The translations under genes and the position numbers were made by a program. From Streptantibioticus rubrisoli (GTDB lineage: Bacteria > Actinomycetota > Actinomycetes > Streptomycetales > Streptomycetaceae), in contig NZ_JANFNH010000020.1 of the NCBI RefSeq assembly GCF_024436055.1, positions 35,645 through 99,644 of the forward strand: a DNA stretch of 64,000 bases. Reading direction: 5' to 3'. The notes beneath the pieces were generated by a model, which ran no database searches, had not been told where the DNA came from, and saw only the letters and a program-made list of their open reading frames with translations. Positions within the stretch are counted from its first letter, which is position 1, and each line of letters opens with the position of its first letter. Positions 47,101-55,541 of the stretch are shown here, piece after piece.

Positions 47101-47892
47101 GTGCGTCGAATCGACTACCGATCGGACGACACCCACGCCCGTGGCTATGACAAGCGCGGCGCCGACGAAGGCCCTGGCGGAAACGGTGCCGGGGTTGGCT
47201 GCCTCCTGATCGGCCTGGCACTCCTGCTCCCGGTCGCGCTCACTGCCTGCGCGGTGTACCTGGCTCGCCCTTCCGAGCGCTGGCGGTGTGCGATTCCCGC
47301 AATCATCGCTACCGGCGTCACCGTGACCATGTTTCTCATCGCCGAAGCCGTCATCGGCTGGTCGAACGACCCCTCCGACCCGGACTTCGACTCGTCGGTG
47401 GCCAGCACCTACCACGCCATCGTCGTGACGGCGATCATTATCGGTGGGATCGCAGCCCTCGCAGCTGTGCCGCTCTGGTTCAAGGCGTCCCGGCTGATGT
47501 ACGAGGCGGACATCGCCGCCCTCGCCCGGGAGGAAGAGGAGGACAGGCGCCGGGGCGAAGCGGACGCCGTTTTCGCGCTCGCCCGGGAGCGGTACGACGC
47601 CCATATGGCCGTCTACACCCCGTTGCTGCTGGCCTACATGCACTACACCCTGCCGGAGGAGGACGAGCGGCGGTGGGGCGAGATCGAGGCTGAGCATGAT
47701 GGGGAGGAGGAGGCTTTCTGGGCGGCGGAGCGGGCCCATCGGGCCGCTCTCGGCAAGCAGGTTGATCCATTCGTACCGACCGTAATGGCCGTGCGGTCTT
47801 GGTCTCCCACGTGTGCAATCTGCGGCAGGCCCCTCAGCGACCCTGTGTCGATGGCCCGGGGCATCGGCCCAAGCTGCTGGGCGAAACTCTGA
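47101..47892 (+). CDS. Membrane protein with DUF6011-type zinc motif
   Basis: A 263-residue protein with three membrane helices (CLLIGLALLLPVALTACAVYL and two more), a cytoplasmic acidic coiled segment and a C-terminal CAICGRPLSDPVSMARGIGP-type motif, the DUF6011 zinc-binding pattern. GTG 47101 follows AAGGGGGG. Function unknown. Confidence 0.75.
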   Translation: MRRIDYRSDDTHARGYDKRGADEGPGGNGAGVGCLLIGLALLLPVALTACAVYLARPSERWRCAIPAIIATGVTVTMFLIAEAVIGWSNDPSDPDFDSSVASTYHAIVVTAIIIGGIAALAAVPLWFKASRLMYEADIAALAREEEEDRRRGEADAVFALARERYDAHMAVYTPLLLAYMHYTLPEEDERRWGEIEAEHDGEEEAFWAAERAHRAALGKQVDPFVPTVMAVRSWSPTCAICGRPLSDPVSMARGIGPSCWAKL

Positions 47893-48038
47893 GCCAACCG
47901 CCAGTGCCCGATCGTCCGCACCAACGAGCAGCCACGGTATAGCCCCAGTCCGCCGCGCCCTGCACCGGTCGCCCAGCTACCGCCTCGCCGAGTCCCTGAC
48001 GCAGGCCATGAACACGACCGGGTGAACGACGCCAGAGC

Positions 48039-48124
48039 GCTGTCACGGTCCGGCAACGTCCCTGCGCGGTCCGTCATAGCCCTGGCACAGTGACGGCACT
48101 CAACTGCCGCACCGAGGGGGGCCC
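48039..48124 (+). repeat. Duplicated 5' leader, copy 2
   Basis: Second copy of the leader at 47015-47100, ending at the start codon of the lipoprotein gene. The conserved parts are the first 18 bases and the AACTGCCGC-to-GGGCCC end. No gene is supported between 47893 and 48038. Confidence 0.7.
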
Positions 48125-48634
48125 ATGCGCCGTACCGTCCTACCTATCGCCGCCATCCTGCTGACCGCCGCCTGCAGCGGTACGGGCGCTCCGTCGGTCA
48201 ACGTCAGCGCGAACGATCCTGCGGCATCCCGTCCAGCGGACAGCCTCGACGCCGCCGGAGCGTTCAAGGCCCTCGCCGCCGCAGTGCCGTCTGCGAAGCT
48301 CACCGGCACCGTGACCGCCGAGAATGACCCGAACAAGCTGCTAGGACGGCCGAACCAGTACACCTCGAAGGTCACGTTTTCGGACTCGCGGATCTCCAAG
48401 TCCGACACTCAGTTCCTCAAGGCCGGTGACGTCGAACTCGGTGGTGCCATTGAGATGTTCCCCGACCCGGCCGCCGCGAAGACCCGCGCCGACTACATCC
48501 AGTCCGTCACCAAGAGCCTCCCCGCCCTGGCCGAGTACGACTACCAACACAGCACCGTCCTGGTGCGCGTCTCGCACTACCTGACGCCGGACCAGGCCGC
48601 AGCGTACAAGGCGGCAGCGGACAAGCTCGGCTGA
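48125..48634 (+). CDS. Lipoprotein of unknown function
   Basis: A 169-residue lipoprotein with lipobox LLTAAC (Cys17). The mature part (TGTVTAENDPNKLLGRPNQY, DVELGGAIEMFPDPAAA) is shared by many actinomycete lipoproteins without known role. In an AICE such surface proteins are candidates for entry exclusion, which is inference only. Confidence 0.75.
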   Translation: MRRTVLPIAAILLTAACSGTGAPSVNVSANDPAASRPADSLDAAGAFKALAAAVPSAKLTGTVTAENDPNKLLGRPNQYTSKVTFSDSRISKSDTQFLKAGDVELGGAIEMFPDPAAAKTRADYIQSVTKSLPALAEYDYQHSTVLVRVSHYLTPDQAAAYKAAADKLG

Positions 48635-48654
48635 GCTCACGGGAAGGCGAATCC

Positions 48655-48777
48655 GTGATCGGTTTGCTGTTCGGCTCCATTCGGCTGGCCTTCTGGCTCT
48701 GCTTCGGAATGCTCGACGCCATGGTCTACATGTGCACTCTCGGCAAGGTTGACCTGAGGACGCGGAGGTTCTTCTGA
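48655..48777 (+). CDS. 40-residue hydrophobic peptide
   Basis: GTG 48655 after GGGAAGG opens a short frame (VIGLLFGSIRLAFWLCFGML, then DAMVYMCTL) ending at TGA 48777. It has one membrane helix and a basic tail and lies between the lipoprotein gene and a strong terminator. Likely real, role unknown. Confidence 0.55.
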   Translation: MIGLLFGSIRLAFWLCFGMLDAMVYMCTLGKVDLRTRRFF

Positions 48778-48788
48778 TACGCAGAGAG

Positions 48789-48817
48789 GGCCGGACGTGC
48801 GTAACACACGTCCGGCC
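48789..48817 (+). terminator. Strong hairpin terminator
   Basis: GGCCGGACGTG (48789-48799) pairs perfectly with CACGTCCGGCC (48807-48817), followed by TTGG. It ends the lipoprotein transcript. Confidence 0.8.
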
Positions 48818-49074
48818 TTGGTGATCAGATGCGGGACGTCGTCCACGAATAGCCGGGCCCACTGACACACCGCCGTGAGCGCAGGCGTTCCAGTGGCCGA
48901 GGACCCCCGCCCGGTGTAGCGTCAGGATCAGTAGTCGTGGTTCCGAAGTCCCGTTCGCCCGTGACACGCTCGCGGGCGTTTTTGCTGTTCAACGCCTCTC
49001 CGGACCAGGGCGATCACCTCCGGATCCCGCACGGTGCGGGGCCCGGTACGCATTTCCTTGAAGGAGAAACAAGC

Positions 49075-49278
49075 ATGGCCAGCGGTACGGTCAAGTGGTT
49101 CAACGCAGAAAAGGGCTTCGGCTTCATCGAGCAGGACGGCGGCGGCCCCGACGTCTTCGCCCACTACTCGAACATCGCCAGCCAGGGCTTCCGTGAGCTT
49201 CACGAAGGCCAGAAGGTGAACTTCGACGTCACCCAGGGCCAGAAGGGCCCGCAGGCGGAGAACATCACCCCCGCGTAA
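49075..49278 (+). CDS. CspA-family cold-shock protein
   Basis: A 67-residue single cold-shock domain with RNP1-like KGFGFIEQ and RNP2-like DVFAHYS. It binds single-stranded nucleic acids as a chaperone. AAGGAGAAA lies 6 bases upstream. It has its own terminator. In this place it is cargo of the AICE. Confidence 0.92.
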   Translation: MASGTVKWFNAEKGFGFIEQDGGGPDVFAHYSNIASQGFRELHEGQKVNFDVTQGQKGPQAENITPA

Positions 49279-49287
49279 CAACGCACG

Positions 49288-49325
49288 GAGGGCCCCGGCC
49301 GGATCAACAACCGGTCGGGGCTCTT
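49288..49325 (+). terminator. Terminator of the cold-shock gene
   Basis: AGGGCCCCGGCCGG pairs with CCGGTCGGGGCTCTT around a short loop and ends in a T-containing tail, just after the stop. Confidence 0.7.
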
Positions 49326-49443
49326 GCTATCTGGGTGACACGACCCCGTAAGTCCGACTGTCCCGTCCGGTCGTGACGACGCGCTGACGGAGAGTCGTCC
49401 CGAGCCCTACGCTGAGCGCCTCCACAGCTCTCAGGGGGCCCAT

Positions 49444-50226
49444 GTGAACGATGAGACGCCGCCTCAGCGTCCGCCAAGACCGGACGAGGACCTGGAACGA
49501 TTCCACAACGGCGACACGCTCGACAACATGCCCGTCATACGGGAGCGGCGCCGGATCCCGTGGGCATCCATAGGCGCCACCGGCTTCGTCGCTGTCCTCG
49601 CGGTCTGCGCGACCCTGATCGTCACGCGCCCGGCTGGTCGGCCGACTGCATCACCATCGACACAGACTCGCACACGGCGGACATCGCCACCGCCATCACC
49701 GTCACCGTCACCGACGCCGAGTAAGCCGCACCCGACGCTGTCCGCGCCAGCCTCAAGCGGACAAGCCACGCCGGGCACGCGCTCGACCAGCCCGGCTGTG
49801 GCCGAGGCACCCACGTGCGTACCCGTCACTTTCAAGGGAGACAGCAGACAATCAGGTTGTCAGCCCCTCACGGCTGTGTGTGCCCTGGGTGCCCCGTGGT
49901 ACACCGTCGACCTCCCCCAGATCTGCGGACCTGCGCCGGTACCGCACATCACGCTGGACAACAGCCGCATCATCTATGACCAAGCGTGTCTAAAACTGGA
50001 AGGCGGTTCGACCTGGGCCAGTGGCGCGGTATCCCTGATTCAGGGCACCCCGCCTGCTGTCGACTGCGACGGCTACGTGGCCGAGACCTCAGTCGACACT
50101 GGCGGTACTCCGATCGTGGTTTGTCGAGATGCCTCCATCTATATGCGGGAGACGTTCATGGCTGTGCTCACCGGGACCGATGGCGGTTCGGCGACCGTGT
50201 GCATCATGGAGAACACCGGGGCCTGA
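49444..50226 (+). CDS. Membrane-anchored secreted protein
   Basis: A 260-residue protein with a short cytoplasmic part, one membrane helix (WASIGATGFVAVLAVCATLIV), a Pro/Ser/Thr-rich linker and an external domain with several cysteines. GTG 49444 follows AGGGGGCCC. Family not recognised. Confidence 0.7.
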   Translation: MNDETPPQRPPRPDEDLERFHNGDTLDNMPVIRERRRIPWASIGATGFVAVLAVCATLIVTRPAGRPTASPSTQTRTRRTSPPPSPSPSPTPSKPHPTLSAPASSGQATPGTRSTSPAVAEAPTCVPVTFKGDSRQSGCQPLTAVCALGAPWYTVDLPQICGPAPVPHITLDNSRIIYDQACLKLEGGSTWASGAVSLIQGTPPAVDCDGYVAETSVDTGGTPIVVCRDASIYMRETFMAVLTGTDGGSATVCIMENTGA

Positions 50227-50308
50227 TACCGCCAGTCGCGCGCTGCGGCCTGCTGAACTCAGCAGTGTGGCGCGGCAGAGTCCGTGACCCAGTCCGCCCT
50301 GCAATGAA

Positions 50309-50346
50309 GAAGCCCCGGCCGGCGACGTACATCCGGCCGGGGCTTC
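50309..50346. terminator. Bidirectional terminator
   Basis: GAAGCCCCGGCCGG (50309-50322) pairs perfectly with CCGGCCGGGGCTTC (50333-50346). It separates the rightward gene ending at 50226 from the leftward RiPP operon ending at 50497. Confidence 0.8.
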
Positions 50347-50496
50347 GTGCTACCTGGCGACCGCCTCCACCAGCTGGTCACCGGGCAGTTCCCGCCGCCC
50401 CTACAAGGGGGGTCCACCGAGGCTAGGAGCGGCGGGAGTTGTACCGCCTGCGGCCCGCTCCCCACGGGGAAGGGTGCCGCGGACCGCAGACGGCGA

Positions 50497-51624
50497 TCAG
50501 GAACTCGGCCAGGTGACAGTCTGGCCGTCGGACGTGACAGCGATCTCGAAGCGATCCAGGGCGGGCGCACCGTCCGCGCGCCAGCGGCCGAGGTGGTCCT
50601 CGATGGCGTCCCAGATCCGTACCGTGCCGCCCTGTCGCACCATCCACTGCTCGCCGTCTTGCCACAGAGCTGCCCACGCCTCGCCGGCCACGTCGAGGAG
50701 GACGTGTTCCGTGCGGTCGTCGCGGGGCAGGCTGATCCGCTGCGCGCGGGGTGCGGCGATCTGAGCGACGAACCGTGCCGTCCAGTCGTCCAGCACATCC
50801 ACACCAAGCCGCGCCGGGCGCTCGTCGCCGTCGTCCAGGTCGGGCAGCATCCCCAAGGCCGGGGGCAGTTGGGGGCGAGCGAGCATGAACGAGATCTGAC
50901 CGCCCAGGAATCGCCCCCTGGCCGTGCCATCCTCCGCCACGGTCAGCCGCGCCAGCTCGGAGGCGTACAGCCAGCCGCACACGGTGGCGAGGACGATGCC
51001 GCCCGGTCGGGTCTGCTCGATCCACTGCCGCGGTACATCGAGGACACCGCACGTAGCGACCACCCGGTCATACGTCGCGCCGTCCTTGTAGCCGGCCAGC
51101 CCGTCGCCTACGACGAGGTTCGGGAAGTAGCCGCAGGCGCCGAGGGCGGTGCGCGCCCGTGCCGACACGTCCTGGTCGACCTCGATCGAGGTGACGCGCT
51201 CGTCGCCGAGCCGATGGCACATCAGCGCCGTTGAGTAACCGGTGCCGGTGCCGATCTCCAACACGCGCTGGTCGTCCCCGACCTGCAGGTCTTCCAGCAT
51301 GCGCACGACGAGGTTCGGCATCGTGCTCGACGAGGTCGGGGCGCGCATGATCTCGCCGCGAATGTCTGTCGGCACGATCGTCCCGGCGATTTGCGTCACC
51401 AGCGACTCGTTGGTGTAGCAGCGCTCAAGCCACCCGGGGCTATCCGGCAGCACCGGCCGCCATGCGGTGGGCACCGAGCCGGGAACCTGCTCGAAGTAGC
51501 CGCCGCGCAAGAACTCCTGCCGCGGGACAGCCTCGACAGCGTCCCGCCACGGCCGGGTACGCAGATGGCCCCCTGCCTTTAGCTCGTCGGCGAGCTGGCG
51601 ACGCAGCTTCTCGTCAGTGGTCAT
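50497..51624 (-). CDS. tgmC: RiPP methyltransferase of the ATP-grasp system (isoaspartyl methyltransferase homologue)
   Basis: A 375-residue protein whose N-terminal 200 residues are a protein-L-isoaspartate O-methyltransferase fold: NESLVTQIAG, SSSTMPNLVVRMLE and the SAM motif VLEIGTGTGYSTALM. A C-terminal domain specific to graspetide-linked members follows. In the fuscimiditide-type systems such an enzyme methylates an Asp of the core peptide, which then closes to an aspartimide. ATG 51624 overlaps the ligase stop by four bases. Confidence 0.87.
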   Translation of the reverse strand: MTTDEKLRRQLADELKAGGHLRTRPWRDAVEAVPRQEFLRGGYFEQVPGSVPTAWRPVLPDSPGWLERCYTNESLVTQIAGTIVPTDIRGEIMRAPTSSSTMPNLVVRMLEDLQVGDDQRVLEIGTGTGYSTALMCHRLGDERVTSIEVDQDVSARARTALGACGYFPNLVVGDGLAGYKDGATYDRVVATCGVLDVPRQWIEQTRPGGIVLATVCGWLYASELARLTVAEDGTARGRFLGGQISFMLARPQLPPALGMLPDLDDGDERPARLGVDVLDDWTARFVAQIAAPRAQRISLPRDDRTEHVLLDVAGEAWAALWQDGEQWMVRQGGTVRIWDAIEDHLGRWRADGAPALDRFEIAVTSDGQTVTWPSS

Positions 51625-52580
51625 GTTGCATTCCTCTCCAGCAGGTCGGCCATCGCCGCCAGCATGGGCAAGCCGGTCTCCGGCTCCAGCCACGCCCATT
51701 GGCCCGACGGGTTGCACTCCAAGAACCACCATCGGCCCTGGCGGTCGATCGCGAAGTCGAAGGCCCCGAAGACCAGCCGGAAGTGGGCCAGGTAGGCCAG
51801 CAGCGCCTCGCGGACGCTCCGCGGCGGCTGCACCACCGAGTACGTGTGGCGGGCGTAGTCGGTGCGCCAGTCCAGCAGACCAGAGTCGATGCGCACGCAG
51901 AAGACCTGCTGGCCGATGACGGTCGCTCGCACGTCGGCGACCTTGTCCACCCGCGTCTGGAACAGGTGCATGGTGCCGCGGATGTCCTCGTCGATGTCCT
52001 CGGCCAGCACCTCGGCGACCTCGACCGTCTGCGCCACCCCGTCGACCAAATACAGCGGTACGGATAGCGGCTTGTAGATCACCGGCCCGTGTTCCTTGGC
52101 GAACGACCGTGCGCCATCAGGGTCGTTGGTGACCAAGGTTGGTGGCACGGTGAAGCCAAGGGATGCGGCGGCGGCCAGGCCGGCGGGCTTGTACTCGGCG
52201 TCGCCGATGCGGTTCGGGTGGTTGACGTACAAGCAGTCGGGCAGGGACGTCAGGATGCCGCCGAGACCGTAGCGGGCCTGGGCGATGGCGAAGCGCGCCG
52301 CCTGCTCGTCCAGGTGCGGGAAGGTGAATCCGGACGGCCGCCGGTAGTACAAGGACCGCACACCACCTAACTCGGCAACCCGGGTTGGGGTGTGCACGCT
52401 TCCGCTCCACCGGGTTGTGCTGCCGCCGATTTGGGCGGAGCACGACAAGGTGGCGGGGAAGTCACCGGAGTCGAACCGCACGACCGGGACGCCCCGGCCG
52501 TGCAGCTCGTCAATCACCAGGTCCGCGGTCGGGTCGTCGAGGTTGGTGACGACCAGCACCGGGCGAGGATCGTCGGTCAC
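51621..52580 (-). CDS. tgmB: ATP-grasp ribosomal peptide maturase (graspetide ligase)
   Basis: A 319-residue ATP-grasp enzyme of the SAV_5884 type. It shows the N-terminal pre-ATP-grasp part (VLVVTNLDDPTADLVIDEL), the lysine strand GPVIYKPLS and the metal/ATP motif WFLECNPSGQWAWLE. Such enzymes join side-chain carboxylates of Asp/Glu to Thr/Ser/Lys of the precursor as esters or amides. GTG start overlaps the precursor stop by four bases. Confidence 0.9.
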   Translation of the reverse strand: MTDDPRPVLVVTNLDDPTADLVIDELHGRGVPVVRFDSGDFPATLSCSAQIGGSTTRWSGSVHTPTRVAELGGVRSLYYRRPSGFTFPHLDEQAARFAIAQARYGLGGILTSLPDCLYVNHPNRIGDAEYKPAGLAAAASLGFTVPPTLVTNDPDGARSFAKEHGPVIYKPLSVPLYLVDGVAQTVEVAEVLAEDIDEDIRGTMHLFQTRVDKVADVRATVIGQQVFCVRIDSGLLDWRTDYARHTYSVVQPPRSVREALLAYLAHFRLVFGAFDFAIDRQGRWWFLECNPSGQWAWLEPETGLPMLAAMADLLERNAT

Positions 52581-52891
52581 TGGTCGGTGTCGTTCCCCGT
52601 GTCGACGTCACCGCCGCCACCACCGCCGGGACCGGAGCCGTCGCTGGGATTGCCGGTGCCGGTGGAGGGGTTCGTGCCGGACGAGGTGCCGTGACCGGGT
52701 GCCATGGCCAGCGTGCCGTCAGTGTTGTAGTAGCGGGCGGTCTGTGTGTCCGCGTCGAGTTCGACACGGGCGTACTGGGGCGCCGCAGCTCCCGGGTACG
52801 GGGCGATGTGGCGCAGGCCCCAGGGTGCGGGCGTTACGTGGCCTTGCGGGAGTGGCGTTCCGGTGGGGAACCGGTCCGAGTAGTTGAACAT
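52577..52891 (-). CDS. tgmA: Graspetide precursor peptide
   Basis: A 104-residue precursor of the putative ATP-grasp target family. The leader contains the recognition segment PWGLRHIAPYP (23-33) and YARVELDADTQTARYY (40-55). The likely core (69-104) has Thr/Ser at its start (TSSGTNPSTGTG), a single Asp84-Gly85 in the middle, six glycines, and Asp residues at the end (DVDTGNDTD). It heads the three-gene operon; AAGGGAAG precedes ATG 52891. No protease or exporter is adjacent. Confidence 0.85.
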   Translation of the reverse strand: MFNYSDRFPTGTPLPQGHVTPAPWGLRHIAPYPGAAAPQYARVELDADTQTARYYNTDGTLAMAPGHGTSSGTNPSTGTGNPSDGSGPGGGGGGDVDTGNDTDQ

Positions 52892-53037
52892 CGGTCTTCC
52901 CTTTCTCTCGCAGTTCCAGCGAACCGGGATACGGTCCGCTCATCGAGGGCGCGGCGACAAGACCGCGCCTGGTTGTGGTGCGCTGAACCCGTCCCGGCCG
53001 CTCGACCTGTCCAAGGTTGCCCGGCTGGGACGGGGGT

Positions 53038-53187
53038 TCATGGGGTGCGATTCGCCGTCACGCCGACGTACAGGACGAACGCGATCGTCCCGACCACCGC
53101 CAAGATGTAGAGGGGCGTGGCCAGCCGGCCCACGAGCGTGGCCGAGCGCTTCGCCGTCTTCGTCACGGCGGTCCGTAGGCCGTTCAT
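53038..53187 (-). CDS. Small single-pass membrane protein
   Basis: A 49-residue protein with a basic N-terminus and one membrane helix (ATPLYILAVVGTIAFVLYVG). Its ATG overlaps the stop of the recombinase-like gene by four bases. Function unknown; a host or transfer role is possible. Confidence 0.62.
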   Translation of the reverse strand: MNGLRTAVTKTAKRSATLVGRLATPLYILAVVGTIAFVLYVGVTANRTP

Positions 53188-53585
53188 GGGAGCATCGGGG
53201 CCTGCGTCAGCCGGCCTTTGTGCGGGTCCTCGCCGCCGGGGGTGCGCTTCTCTCCGGCGCAGGTCTCCACCCAGCCGTCGAGTAGGAGTACGCGGCGCGT
53301 CATCAGGCCGCGGGCCTGCATGTCGCGGCTGAGCCGGTCCCAGTCGTGAACCAGGCACACCCGCGGGCCGGTTCCGGCGGCGCGCATCGTGCGGAGCAGG
53401 GTGTCGAGGGCGGGGCGGCGGTCGTTCGTGAGCGCGTAGTCGCCGTTGTCGACCCACCAGCCGCCGAACCCCCAGCCATGCGCGATGACGTACTCGCCGC
53501 ACGCGTTCAGGCGGCGCTCCAATTTCGTCGTGTCCCGCGTCGCGCAGCGGTCGTAGATGAACGCGAGTGGGCGTGGCTCGTCCAC
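53184..53585 (-). CDS. Serine-recombinase-like protein lacking the catalytic serine
   Basis: A 133-residue protein matching the N-terminal domain of resolvases: FIYDRCATRD in place of YxRVSTxxQ, then YVIAHGWGFGGWWVD, DRRPALDTLLRTMR and VHDWDRLSRD. The nucleophile serine is replaced by Ala, and no DNA-binding domain follows. It therefore cannot cut DNA and may act as a regulator or partner. GTG start at 53585, downstream of a 12-bp inverted repeat. Confidence 0.75.
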   Translation of the reverse strand: MDEPRPLAFIYDRCATRDTTKLERRLNACGEYVIAHGWGFGGWWVDNGDYALTNDRRPALDTLLRTMRAAGTGPRVCLVHDWDRLSRDMQARGLMTRRVLLLDGWVETCAGEKRTPGGEDPHKGRLTQAPMLP

Positions 53586-53592
53586 GGAGAAA

Positions 53593-53647
53593 ACCCCCTG
53601 GTCTGTGGCATCGGCGACTACTCAACCGACGCTAGAGACCAGGGGGT
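53593..53647. promoter_or_regulatory. 12-bp inverted repeat between two leftward genes
   Basis: ACCCCCTGGTCT (53593-53604) and AGACCAGGGGGT (53636-53647) are perfect inverses with a 31-base interval. It sits 8 bases before the recombinase-like gene and 28 bases after the XRE/TPR stop, so it may be a terminator, an operator or both. Confidence 0.5.
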
Positions 53648-53674
53648 GACGTAAGGGCTACAGACCGTATCCCT

Positions 53675-54904
53675 TTAGACCACGCCGAGTCGGATGCCCA
53701 ACTCAACGAGTTCACCGCGCTTCTGAGTACGGATCATCGTCCCCACCGTCTCCCGGACACCCGCGTGCATCCGGGTGGCCTGCGGCGCGAACCGCTCCGC
53801 CTTCAGGAACGCGCCCAGCGCAAGGTCGCGCTGCCCGTTGTAGAAGTACGCGCGGCCAACGTCGATGAAATGGTGAGACCGCCGTTCCGGTGAGTACTGC
53901 GTCGGCAACTGCACACCGCTGGCCCGCTCGACCGCGAGGCGCCCCTTGCCCATCTCCACGGGCAGGCTCACGCCCCAGATAGCCACGTTCGTCGGCCCGA
54001 ACTGCAGCTGGTAGTCGTTGCGGTCTTCGCCGAGTTCCTCGGCAGCGGCCTTGGCCTTCTTCCAATGCTGCTCAGCGCCTCGACTGTCGGTCGCACGGGC
54101 CGAGTTCAGCGCGGCCTTCAGGTGGAACGCGCCGCGCAGCGATACAGCCTCGGGTACGCGGTCGCGGAGGGCGCCGAGTTCGGTCAGCGCTGCGTCGATG
54201 ATGGCCCCGGCCTCGTCGTGCTCGCCGATCGACAGGAACTCGCCTGCATCGAACCAGCGGGCAGCCACCATGCGCAGCGGGTCACCCGTCTCCTGGGCGG
54301 ACCACACGACACGCTCGGTCGCCAGGGTGGCGTCGGAGGAGTGGCCGAGCTTGTACAGGTATTGCATGGCGCACTCGTAGGCCGAGGCGAGCAGCCCGAA
54401 CGCCTCGCGGCGCTGGTCTCCTTGGCACAGTTCGGCAGCCACCTGCAGATCCCGCAGCAGCGCGGGCAGAACGTTGCCGGACTTGGCCAGGGATGCGGCC
54501 TGGCGGTACTGGTTGGCCGCGGCGACGCGTAGTCGCAGCTCGGGCAGGTCGACGGCGGCGGCTTCGTGTTCTGCGGGCCGAGTTGGACGGCCGTGCCGGA
54601 GGAGGGCGCGGCGCACGGCGGCGATGGAGGCGACGGCGTCCTGTCCTTCCCTGTCGTTGTGGACCGGCGTGTAGGGGCTGCCGGTGATTTCGGTGGGGTG
54701 GCAGTCGAGGGCGCGGGCGAAGGCGAGGATAACGGCGGGCCGGTCGAGGCTGCGGCGCCCTTGCTCGAAGGCTTTCACGGCTGCGAGAGAGTACCCGGCC
54801 TCGGTGGCGAGGCGCTGTTGTGTCCAACGGTGGCGCGCGCGAATCCGGGCAAGGCGCTGCCCGTTGCTCTCTGCGCTGCCCCCAATGTCGCTGTAGTGGG
54901 GCAT
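53675..54904 (-). CDS. XRE regulator with TPR-like repeats
   Basis: A 409-residue protein with an N-terminal helix-turn-helix (WTQQRLATEAGYSLAAVKAFEQGRR) and a long TPR-like sensor region (LGHSSDATLATERVVWSA; FIDVGRAYFYNGQRDLALGAFLKAERF). Such proteins often bind peptides. ATG 54904 follows GGAG; GTG 54928 is possible. It lies just upstream of the dead recombinase and the RiPP operon and may control them. Confidence 0.82.
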   Translation of the reverse strand: MPHYSDIGGSAESNGQRLARIRARHRWTQQRLATEAGYSLAAVKAFEQGRRSLDRPAVILAFARALDCHPTEITGSPYTPVHNDREGQDAVASIAAVRRALLRHGRPTRPAEHEAAAVDLPELRLRVAAANQYRQAASLAKSGNVLPALLRDLQVAAELCQGDQRREAFGLLASAYECAMQYLYKLGHSSDATLATERVVWSAQETGDPLRMVAARWFDAGEFLSIGEHDEAGAIIDAALTELGALRDRVPEAVSLRGAFHLKAALNSARATDSRGAEQHWKKAKAAAEELGEDRNDYQLQFGPTNVAIWGVSLPVEMGKGRLAVERASGVQLPTQYSPERRSHHFIDVGRAYFYNGQRDLALGAFLKAERFAPQATRMHAGVRETVGTMIRTQKRGELVELGIRLGVV

Positions 54905-54966
54905 ACTGGCTCCATTCCTAGCGTCCACTGGGAACGGTACCCCTGTCGCGCGGCCGGGAGACTGGC

Positions 54967-54997
54967 AAAGCCCCTTACGGAATTCGTAAGGGGCTTT
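54967..54997. terminator. Terminator of the transfer operon
   Basis: AAAGCCCCTTACG (54967-54979) pairs perfectly with CGTAAGGGGCTTT (54985-54997) around GAATT. It follows the last gene of the leftward transfer operon by 14 bases. Confidence 0.85.
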
Positions 54998-55010
54998 CGC
55001 ATGGGGGCAG

Positions 55011-55412
55011 TTACTTCTCGCTGCCCTTGATGGCCTTGAACTTGTTGGCGGCCCATCCGGCGGCGAGGACCAGGCCGACGAGGGTGACGCCGATGAACGG
55101 CAGATTGGCGCCGAGGGTGCCGATGATGCCGATCAGGGTTCCGCCAGCGACCACGACGACCGCGCACACTCCGGCGGTGCACACGGCGACGACCGCCAGG
55201 ACCAGGATGGTGACCACGATCATGTCGCGGAGCCACTGCGGCATCGACGGCTGCGCCGCGGGCAGTTGCACGGTGACGACCTGGGGCTGCGGCTGCGGCG
55301 CGTACACCCACTGACCGGACGGCAACTGAACCGGCTGGAGCGGGGCGCCGGGGACGGTGCCGGGGATGACGTTGGCGTGCCGCACCTGGTCGGGCAGATG
55401 GTTGTCGTTCAC
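55011..55412 (-). CDS. Small membrane protein of the transfer operon
   Basis: A 133-residue protein with a Pro/Gln-rich N-terminus and two long hydrophobic stretches (MIVVTILVLAVVAVCTAGVCAVVVV; LPFIGVTLVGLVLAAGWAA). Similar small membrane proteins in Streptomyces plasmids serve intramycelial spread. GTG start with AGGAACC upstream. Exact role inferred. Confidence 0.72.
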   Translation of the reverse strand: MNDNHLPDQVRHANVIPGTVPGAPLQPVQLPSGQWVYAPQPQPQVVTVQLPAAQPSMPQWLRDMIVVTILVLAVVAVCTAGVCAVVVVAGGTLIGIIGTLGANLPFIGVTLVGLVLAAGWAANKFKAIKGSEK

Positions 55413-55541
55413 GATGGTGGTTCCTGCTCTCTTGAAGGGGTGTGGGAGCTCGGGGCGGCCGATTGCTTGGCCGCATGGCGGCCGCCCCGGGGCGGCTTCA
55501 CGTGCTGTCTGCGCGCTCACGGACGCGTATCCGCACGACCG

